Shown here: positions 56,490 through 64,000 of the stretch, piece after piece
Layout: every line of letters starts with the position of its first letter
How positions within the stretch are numbered: position 1 is the first letter of the stretch
Assembly (NCBI GenBank): GCA_030062745.1
Contig: CP099844.1
Span: 22,196,596 to 22,260,595, forward strand
Length of the DNA stretch: 64,000 bases
Direction: 5' to 3'
From: Capitulum mitella
Taxonomy: Eukaryota > Arthropoda > Thecostraca > Pollicipedomorpha > Pollicipedidae
Position numbers and translations under genes: made by a program
Notes under the pieces: generated by a model
Told to the model about the DNA's origin: nothing
The model's database searches: none
Seen by the model: the letters and a program-made list of their open reading frames with translations, nothing else

Positions 56490-58495
56490 TGCTTTCGGCG
56501 GAGCCTAATGTGCCCATAACTTCTAATTTCCCTTCGGATTTCGGCCAATTTGTTTTATGTCCAGAGCAGACATGACAAGAAACAATAATGATGAAATTAC
56601 GGTGGTAATGATAAAAGAATCATTTGATTTCCCACTGTCTTTCGGTAAAGTATGTTTAAGTTGTAATGAGCTCTTATTAATTTACCACATACTTTACACA
56701 TAAACCAAACCATCGCAGATATATCGCCTCATTTGATGGAGGTGGTTTGGTCTGGAGCGCCGTGGGCGCGAAACGTGCTACGTAAACAATAATGTTGACC
56801 ATGCTTTTCTTTTTTACCCAATTTCTTGTCATTTACGTCAGTATTTCATCTGGTTTAATATGCTGGAAAAACTGGGATCGCAGTCTGCAAGTGAACATTT
56901 CAAATGACTGTCGGGCCCGCATGCTGTAGGACACAGCGCAAATACTCTGACGAAAAACGAGGCTTAAAAAAGATATCTTGAACATAAGTCAAGACGGTTC
57001 AAGTCAGTGGTGTATCCTGGACTTTTTTAGGGGGGATCCAGAGAGTGAGGGGGCCCAACACTGAGGGGGTCCCTTGAGAACTACGGGTGCCTCCATGACT
57101 AGTACACTAGGGGTAATTGGTACTTATTTTTCAGTGTCATTAAGAACGAATGTGCCCCACTGCAGCAAAACATATGGGATTCCAAGTGTACGACTTCTAG
57201 CCTGCGCTGTGCGAGGTTTCGAATCGTCTTTATGTTTCCACCGGTGCATCCCGCATCTCAAAGGCTCTTTAAGACTGTAGGACTGATAATACGCTCAGCG
57301 CTATTCAAGTTACTTGTGTTTTACGGCGCTACAACCAAACCTGATTATGTTGTCCAGGGATTTGCACAGAACCATACACCCTGTCCGTAGACCTGACCCG
57401 CAGGTAGGTATTTTTTCAGTGGTTCATAATAACTGCCATGTGTTGGTAAATGCGAATAATTAGTGTAGAAATAGCACATAAATAACGATCAGGCCGAAAT
57501 TGCTTTACGCTTAGTTTAGCACTTTTCGTCAAAAAATAACGCCCTCTTCCTTACCCATTCCCAGTCCGGGACGTACCCACGTCCGAGCCCGGTTTGTGGT
57601 GGGAAATATCGGCACAGCTGCTGACTCCCGCGCCGTGACGATAACTAGCAGAGCTACAGGACACGGTGACGGTGCAGTGTACCGGCATTACGGTGACATT
57701 CGTAACGTGGCTGTATCATTCCACGGCAAGAAGCTGGGGAGTGCAGGGGCGTCCTATTACCCTGTTGAGGCTTCGAGGACCTGTCGTCGTGTGGGTATGA
57801 CAACAATCAGACGCAAGTGCCTTATCATGGAGAAATTCTTCTTACGTGCATCTATATATACGCCTATATATAGGGACGTTCGAAATATCTTTGCATTTTG
57901 TGCATTTGAAGTGTTAATGCATTTTAGTGCGTTTTAAGTGTTATTGACTGGGATTTGGTTGTTTGAGAACTGAAGATTTCCGAAGAAAAAAATGAAGCTG
58001 GGATGATAAGAGCCTTAGGACCCTCGGCTTAGATAACGTCACTGGGTCCCTTTCCCGCCACGCCGACACTATCCGATGGCAGGAGGATCTTTCCTGGCTG
58101 GCGGCTCGTTTGCAGAGGAGCATTATTCCCGGGCATTGCGTATGACTTTTGGTAGACATTAACACGCCGGGGAGCCCACTTACCTTTCCCGGTCAGGAGG
58201 CACCCTACTCCTTGCCAGAGGGGTCTTTGCCTGGGGACTCGGGGCCCTTTGCGGAGGAGTGGGTTTACCTTTTCCAGCCAGGAGAGCCCCGTTTAACAAA
58301 TGCCACGGGCCCCTTCGTGTGCCACAAAAATTCAGGAGGGTCCCAGGACCCCTGGGGCCCTCCCTGACCATTCTACTGGTTCAAGTACTTGTACACAGAG
58401 AGGAATACGGGTACTTAGAGTCACTAACGAAACCATCTTGTTCTGTTTCTGTTCTGGTCCAGAGCCTGTCTTCCAGTGTTTGCCTTACTTCATCT
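56490..58495 (-). repeat. Right arm of the long inverted duplication (empty TTAA site)
   Basis: The reverse complement is collinear with 48030-51255 minus its TTAA element. The empty site CATATTAAACCAGATG (minus strand) lies at 56865-56868. A degenerate hAT-like end, CAGTGGTGTATCCTGG, at 57005 corresponds to CTACGCCACTGG at 49428-49439 of the other arm. Confidence 0.82.
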
Positions 58496-61244
58496 GTAAG
58501 TAAGGCAGACCATCTCTGTCTAGGCACAGTTTCTTATGACTTTTTTGAAATCCCGAAATCGGAGGGCGCCTCAAACACCCCCAGCACCATAAAACAATTT
58601 CATTTTCAATTATAAACAAAATGGGATGTTTTAGTTCGCTACTGGCAAAAAACACAAAAAATGGTTTAAGCATTTAAACAACGCGAAAACATATTAAACA
58701 TCTCTATTTCAATCAACCATAAAAAACGCGACCATTATTTTTAAAGACGTGTACAGAATTGATCAAGGAACTTAGTGGTAGAAGCGATGAAATTTTAAAA
58801 CTGCCTAACGTCATAACCAAGTTCTGCTTCAAGGCTCAGCTGCCAAAACCTTGGTACGTGGCCATTTTGCAGGGGCAAAAAGATATGCTTGTCCCCCATG
58901 TCTTTGGATTGGGGCACTTTGTCCCCATTTCCCCGCGCTTCCGCCGCGACTGGTTGTTTTCACCTTATCAGTGATTCTTAATGCGTGTTCCTGCCGTTGT
59001 GGTGTACTGAACCCAGAAAACAAGGACATCGGGGCCTCAAGAAGGGCCTCAACAGTTAGTTATTGATATCACCTACGCAATCGAAACTCAAAAAAGAAAT
59101 AACGATGGCGTGGACAGATCAATCCCTGTTGCTAGGTGTCTGCTTCAACGCTAGTTTTCAATCACTCGCAAGACCTTCGCCTTCCCTTCGTCAGCGTGCA
59201 GAAGGCCAAACTTTTTCATTGCCATGCCAATTGGATCCGCCATTAAGACGAGATGTCAGATATCGTGGTGAATCGAAGGGTGGATCACCATTTTCATTGC
59301 ATGCTTGGCCTTCCACATGACCGTGACCCATCTCCACATCCGGTATTACGTTGAACTTCGCAATTACGGTCTCAGAGTCCCCGGAATCAATGAACCCATT
59401 CCCTTCGAACATTAACTCGTTTTTGTTGCACTGCTGTCTTGACTTGTGCCGGATGCGGTGAACCGAGGGCTTTTTTGCAAGTCACGTGTGGAGATGTCCA
59501 GAGAACGGATGAAAGTGTTACTGGAACCCCCATCATCTCTTGCAATTGTGACTTATTACGTCATTTAAGGCTGAGAGGGATTGCATGATGCATCGGAGCG
59601 GGCGATTATGTTAAACAGCTTGCACGTAATTACTGTATGACATGTACCATTGGCCAAACTACCAAAACGTAACTACTTTCCCAGTGACTCAATTGAACAG
59701 CGGTAACTCAGCACACTATTGTAAACCAAACCCTAAAATTCCATCATGCGTGCAGCCGAGCACGGAACAGTTTTGATGAGTGGCTAATTGCAGTCTCGGA
59801 GTCGTATTGTAGTCTTTTTTGCTCACGCGCAGTCGAGTTGCAGGGGGCGGTGAGTCGAAGTACTGCGTAAGTAAGTAGGCAAGTACTGCGGACAGAGCCA
59901 TTTTACCGCCACATGTGTCGTGTCACGTGCATGCGGCCACACGAAGGTCCTGCACACTAGCGGGAATGGCTATGGGTCACACACTTTTACAGATGTCGAA
60001 CAGCTGCTTCATGCGTCTCAGAATTTATTCAGCCAGTAGCAGGACAAAGCATACACCTTTCATGTGTCCAGTAGGTGGTAACAAGGGTCAATTGGCTGTA
60101 GTTAGCTGACTTTTTCGTTGTTTTCAAGTGATGTGTTTCCAGCGACAGATATGGTGTTTGATCCATTCAACACATTTCCAGAACTTTCGAAACCCTTTGG
60201 AAATGACGCTGCGCTTCAGCTGCGGATCTTTGATCCCTGGGAGACGCTTATCTGGGGGGCGCGGGGGGAAAAACGGGCCCTTGTGGGGTCTCAGCCGCTC
60301 CATCATGCTAGGATTTTTTAACGCTGAACTCATACGTTGGCCCCAGGAATCCCTTTTAAGCACGGATTTCCCTCGTCTTCCGTTCCTTAGAAAACCCTGG
60401 CTACTCTGATTTTGATTTATAGTTCTGCATTGCGCAGTGATGCATGCAATTATCATTCTGGGAAGCGCACTTAAATCTTAGTAAATTTGCGAGTTTGGCG
60501 TGCGTCGTTTGAGGTCCAAGGGTGCCTGGGATTACCACCTGGGCCGCAGACACGTCTGGGCACAGTCCACCGCGAAACTGCGTCTGCTGTCTACAAGGAT
60601 CCAGGCCATGTCCTAATTGAACGGTTATGTTAGGTTGAGCGGAATGAATCTCATACTGGTCAACCTAACCTACTCCCACACGCTGATATCTTCCCAGATT
60701 TGGGACATTTTGTCTCGGGCTTTTCGAAATCAACGTGTGTTTAAAAAATCCAAGAAATGTACTTTTCCGTTCTTAAGGGCTTCCCATTTGACACAAACGA
60801 CATGTTGCCCCTTTCCAAAGAAAGAGGGGCCGTGGCCCCGTCCAGCGACCCTCGGATCCACCAGTGCTTAGCATGTTTGTTGATGCGTGTGAGCATGATT
60901 ATGCGTATATTTACATGCACTAAGAATGCGTTAAGTTGTAAAACGTGAAGGCATCTTTCGTGCACCAAAAACGTATGCAAATTGAGAGCTCTGCTTTCTT
61001 AAACCAGTCAGCTGATCATAAAGGAATTTAAATCGGCCACGTGTTCCACGAGTGAAGCTGTCCGCAACTCAGAACGCATGGCGGTCAACAGCGAAACGTT
61101 GGTGGGCTCTTACATGCTTGCAAGCCGAGTTCACGGTATTCACAGATTAAAGCAGAAACTAGGCTCACGAGCACACGCACTGGATACCTTCTACTCCCGC
61201 GCCCTGGCTCATTAGGCGGATCCATTCGCCTGGTGCGGTCTAGC
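58496..61244. other. Unassigned intergenic DNA
   Basis: Scattered G/C-run transposon debris (58850-58940, 60245-60300, 60800-60845). No RNA gene or recognisable protein. Confidence 0.45.
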
Positions 61245-61408
61245 AGGGCTGTCGATTTATTTTCATTTGCCTAGGCTATGCCCCTCCCAATGTGGATCTT
61301 GACCCCTCCAAAGCTAATTTTGCTCCCTCGTTTTTTATCACTATTGACAAGGTATATGGGTAATAATTGCCAAAATAAAGACTGCAATAGACAGACAAAA
61401 AGCATGCA

Positions 61409-61469
<61 letters not shown>

Positions 61470-61520
61470 CAGTCAAAACCAAGTGGGCTAAATGTATTGA
61501 GAAAATCTTACCTGTGGCCT
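61245..61520 (+). repeat. Dispersed repeat family, diverged copy 3
   Basis: GGGCTGTCGATTTATTTTCATT, CCCCTCCAAAGCTAATTTTG, GCAATAGACAGACAAAAAG, and TGTATTGAGAAAATCTTACC follow the order of 41500-41855, with a (TA)n expansion where the other copies have TATC/TATA simple repeats. Confidence 0.5.
61415..61464. repeat. (TA)n microsatellite, about 50 bp
   Basis: Uninterrupted alternating AT inside the diverged repeat copy 3. Confidence 0.97.
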
Positions 61521-61786
61521 GATTGTGTTGTCGGGCCCGGTTTGGCTCCCGCAATCGTTTGCAGAAAACGAACACCCTGTGGTTTAGTATCAGTGATTTT
61601 CTCGTCGACCGAGACTGCTGTTTGTCGGAACTGCGGACAAGGATTACACCTTGAGTGAATTTTATTGATTCGTCAGGGAAAAAAACGCACAATACGCAAC
61701 CAAAACAACTGGGCAGTTCTAGCTTAGAGCCATTTGCAGTTGAGGCCGTGCCGGCCCACTGAACGTACAAAACGGATGGTGTGATG

Positions 61787-62012
61787 CAGAGGCGTGGCTA
61801 GGAATTTGCCAAAGAGGAGTCCAGACAAACCAAAACCTCCTCAAAATCGAAAAGTCCTGGAATCTCGGCCACTTTATTCCCGAGTTGCGGATTATTTTTG
61901 CTTTCGTTTTTTGGTCCATAAAAAGGAAAATATTTAGTCCAAGGGGAAAGGAGCATGGCCTCTTTGCCACCGCTTGGCTACGCCTCTGATGTGAAGTGGT
62001 ATTTGTTTAACA
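61787..62012. mobile_element. hAT-like MITE with both ends, near-identical to 44253-44462
   Basis: Inverted ends CAGAGGCGTGGCTAGG (left, 61787-61802) and TTGGCTACGCCTCTG (right, about 61975-61989) with subterminal TTTGCCAAAGAGG / CCTCTTTGCC. About 200 bp long, no coding capacity. Flanks GTGTGATG and ATGTGAAG could be an imperfect 8-bp target duplication, as expected for hAT. Identity to the 44.3-kb copy continues 23 bp past the right end, to TTTAA, so a longer segment was duplicated. Confidence 0.75.
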
Positions 62013-62218
62013 TGCAGAGGAATGTGAGATCAACATGGATTTCGGCAACCTTTCAGCACAAGGCCAAACTCAGTGTTGCCGGGCAACAGGTAACCGCCCA
62101 CCGCCGCCGGCTGTCCTGACCGCACCTCAGCCCCTCCCCCCTCCCGCGGACCCTGCCGTCTGCTTCCGCAGCCTGCGGCCGGTCCGCCGCCGCCGCCGCC
62201 GCTCGCTGTGCCGTGCCG

Positions 62219-62251
62219 TATAAAGGCGCCGCCTGGCGACCGGCCGGCAGT
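62219..62251 (+). promoter_or_regulatory. Core promoter of the secreted-peptide gene: TATA box and initiator
   Basis: TATAAA at 62219-62224 is followed 30 bp later by GCAGTA (62247-62252), close to the arthropod initiator TCAGT, with the expected start at A62249. Upstream DNA (62095-62215) is GC-rich with CCGCCG runs. This gives a 5'UTR of about 70 nt before the ATG. Confidence 0.75.
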
Positions 62252-62318
62252 AACCATTCACCGCCCGCTCTCTGCGTCTCAGTGATCACCCAGGGTCTCC
62301 CCGCTCACCGCTGCAGAT

Positions 62319-62979
62319 ATGATCAAGGTGGGTGCGTGGCTCACTCTGACAGTCCGTGGTGGGGTGCGGGATTCGCTCCGACCGTCCGTGGTGGGGTGTG
62401 GGACTCCCTCCGACCGGCCGTGACGGGCCCGTACGTTACGCTGTTTGATGGACAGAATGACGTCTGGCTCCTATTGGTTGCTGGCATTGCGTGGGGGGAA
62501 ATGTGTTTTAATCTGTGCCAGGAATATTTCTTTTCGACACTTTACTGTGTTAGAAGGATGCAAATTTGGCCCTGAAGCCTGAGCAGATGCTTGTCTTCGT
62601 CACTGCATTGCTTTTGAAGTATTCGAAGTTGCAGCGCAATGCAGCCGGCTAGTCCACAACACCACGATTGTCCCTCAGTTTATAGGTCTCATGCTGATTG
62701 TTTTTTTTTTCGTTCTAATGAGCGGTGCTTTTGCTGCAGGCGCTGATCTTTCTGGCCGTGCTGGCTGCGGCGAACGCCTTCTTCTTCGGAAGCTTCGGCC
62801 TTGGAAAGCGAGGTTACGGCCACCGCGGCCACGGGCACGGTCACGGACATGGCCACGGGTACGGCCATGGATACGGCCACGGCTATGGTTACGGCAGCGA
62901 CTACGGCTACGGATACCAGCCTGTCAGCTACGACTACGCCGATTACGACTACGGCTACGGAGGATACGGCTACCACTGA
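62319..62979 (+). CDS. Secreted Gly/Tyr/His-rich peptide, two exons
   Basis: Exons 62319-62327 (Met-Ile-Lys, donor GTGGGT) and 62740-62979 (acceptor CTGCAG, stop TGA 62977-62979), phase 0, 82 residues. Residues 1-16 (MIKALIFLAVLAAANA) form a clear signal peptide with an Ala-x-Ala site. The mature part begins FFFGSFGLGKR, a possible dibasic cleavage site, followed by alternating Gly-His and Gly-Tyr dipeptides and a DYxDYDYGYGGYGYH end. Such G/Y/H-rich secreted proteins occur as cuticle or structural peptides and as antimicrobial peptides in arthropods and nematodes. His-Gly repeats could also bind metal ions, so the function is open. The one-codon-block first exon with the signal peptide split at residue 3 is typical of arthropod cuticle-protein genes. 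A TATA box supports strong, regulated expression. Confidence 0.88.
62350..62424. repeat. Intronic 32-bp tandem repeat, about 2.5 units
   Basis: TCCGTGGTGGGGTGCGGGATTC... repeated with a few changes inside the intron of the secreted-peptide gene, starting about 22 bp after the donor. The donor GTGGGTG resembles part of the unit (GTGGGGTG). Confidence 0.8.
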
Positions 62980-64000
62980 TTCCCGCCAAGAGCGCCGGAG
63001 ATGAGTGACTGCCGCTGAAGTCGCAGGGCACTGGCCCCCGTAGCGAGGGCTGCGTCCGACCGGACGGAGGCTGTCGTCCCGTCCACGTTAGCGAACTGTT
63101 GCCGTCGTTGTGATTATTGCTGCAACAACACTTCGCTCAGCGTGCTGGCTTACACACCAGCATGTCTAGGAAAATGCAGCATCGCACATCGACCGTACTG
63201 GCAGAGTTGCGTGCGTCACAAGTCAGCCATTGGTTCAATGCTACGCGCGGAGCATACGGGATGTTCAGGCTTCTATGCCACTTCACGTCTCACGACACAT
63301 CCTGCTTAATCATCGGCGGTGCTCAGCTAACACGAATCGTGTGCTTTCTGTGTCGATGTGCGATGCGTGCTTCATACCTCAGCGTCTTGTGTTGCACCGA
63401 CATTTGTGTGCCTTTGATGTCAGCTCAGTATTTATTCGCATGATGAATATACAAGATATGTTTGTAATTCTGATGTGAATGGCTTCGTTGGTTTGTATCA
63501 TGATTTTAACAGCTTCAGAAAGCGTGTGAATAGCATTGCCATCAATGTGTATGCAATAGTGAAAATGTTTGGCTCGTTCAGTAGGTCGGTGGATATAGAC
63601 AGGCAGAGCTAATGCGATCGAATACCCGCAGTTTTCTCGGTGGCCGAGAGCAGTTCAAAACGACAAATTTAGGCCCAACGACACCCATTTTCCTCAACTC
63701 TCGTAAACAGATCAGGTAACTTTGGACGTCGCAAAAGGAACAAAGCCCTAGGGTCGAAGCCAATGGATTCCTAGGAAATGCCCTCTTGTGGTCGAAATTT
63801 AACGTTTTCTACGCACGAAAAACGAAAATATATAAAAACTTCCAGACCCCTCAAAAATGGAGTGGCCAAAACCCGATGAAATTTCGATTCTGAAAGGGTA
63901 AGGTTCGTCTCGACCTCCTCCATGGGGAAATCTTGCCCATGTCCCTGCAATGCCCTCAAGTCTATTCGAAGTTGCGCAAGCCTTTTTCTGCATGGCCGTG
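62980..64000. other. Downstream flank of the secreted-peptide gene
   Basis: No second gene is recognised. I see no canonical AATAAA on the plus strand close to the stop, so the polyadenylation site is unplaced. Confidence 0.5.

Noticed and set aside
60124..60456. A 110-codon minus-strand frame, basic and Pro-rich
   Set aside because: It overlaps G/C-run transposon debris and shows no recognisable domain or splice sites.
62725..62979. Single-exon version of the secreted peptide starting at a GTG codon
   Set aside because: The two-exon model starts at an ATG behind a TATA box, uses GT-AG sites in phase and gives a cleaner signal peptide.

Overview
The window looks like nuclear DNA of an invertebrate, most likely an arthropod. 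The supporting signs are an interstitial (TTAGG)n telomere-type array near 32.6 kb, GT-AG spliced genes, a mariner relic, TTAA-flanked and hAT-like non-autonomous transposons, many (TA)n microsatellites, and a Gly/Tyr/His-rich secreted peptide of a kind common in arthropods. A crustacean is my guess. The lineage call rests on these features only.

Two spliced protein genes and one tRNA gene can be supported. The main gene is on the minus strand (39808 down to 17941). It encodes an inositol polyphosphate 5-phosphatase with a C-terminal SKICH domain (INPP5K/SKIP type). I assembled it by eye from ten coding exons whose intron phases all match and whose summed length, 1518 bp, gives exactly 505 codons plus a stop. 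Every catalytic motif is present. Intron 8 is about 16 kb and holds a tRNA-Glu(CTC) gene on the opposite strand, a TTAA-flanked transposon, the TTAGG/CTAGG array, hAT-like elements and five (TA)n tracts. The second gene is on the plus strand (62319-62979): two exons, a TATA box, and an 82-residue secreted G/Y/H-rich peptide.

Layout. 1-17.9 kb is mostly unassigned, with a diverged 0.3-kb tandem duplication, a dead mariner (12694-13970), a perfect 17-bp-stem hairpin just downstream, GC-rich segments and a 20/40-bp minisatellite. 17.9-39.8 kb is the phosphatase gene, with minisatellites in introns 4-6, one of which multiplies the exon-6 splice donor. From 39292 to 40847 I find no CpG at all, although the flanks are CpG-rich; this block covers the first coding exon and its upstream side and looks like the footprint of germline methylation. 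41-62 kb is transposon-rich intergenic DNA: the second copy of the first TTAA element family, a different TTAA element sitting in one arm of a roughly 2-kb inverted duplication (the other arm keeps the empty site), degenerate hAT-like repeats, and an unassigned GC-rich segment at 53.4-55.3 kb. 62-63 kb is the secreted-peptide gene, with a recently duplicated transposon fragment about 200 bp upstream of its TATA box.

The two protein genes have no evident functional link. All family assignments come from motif recognition; no database search was possible.
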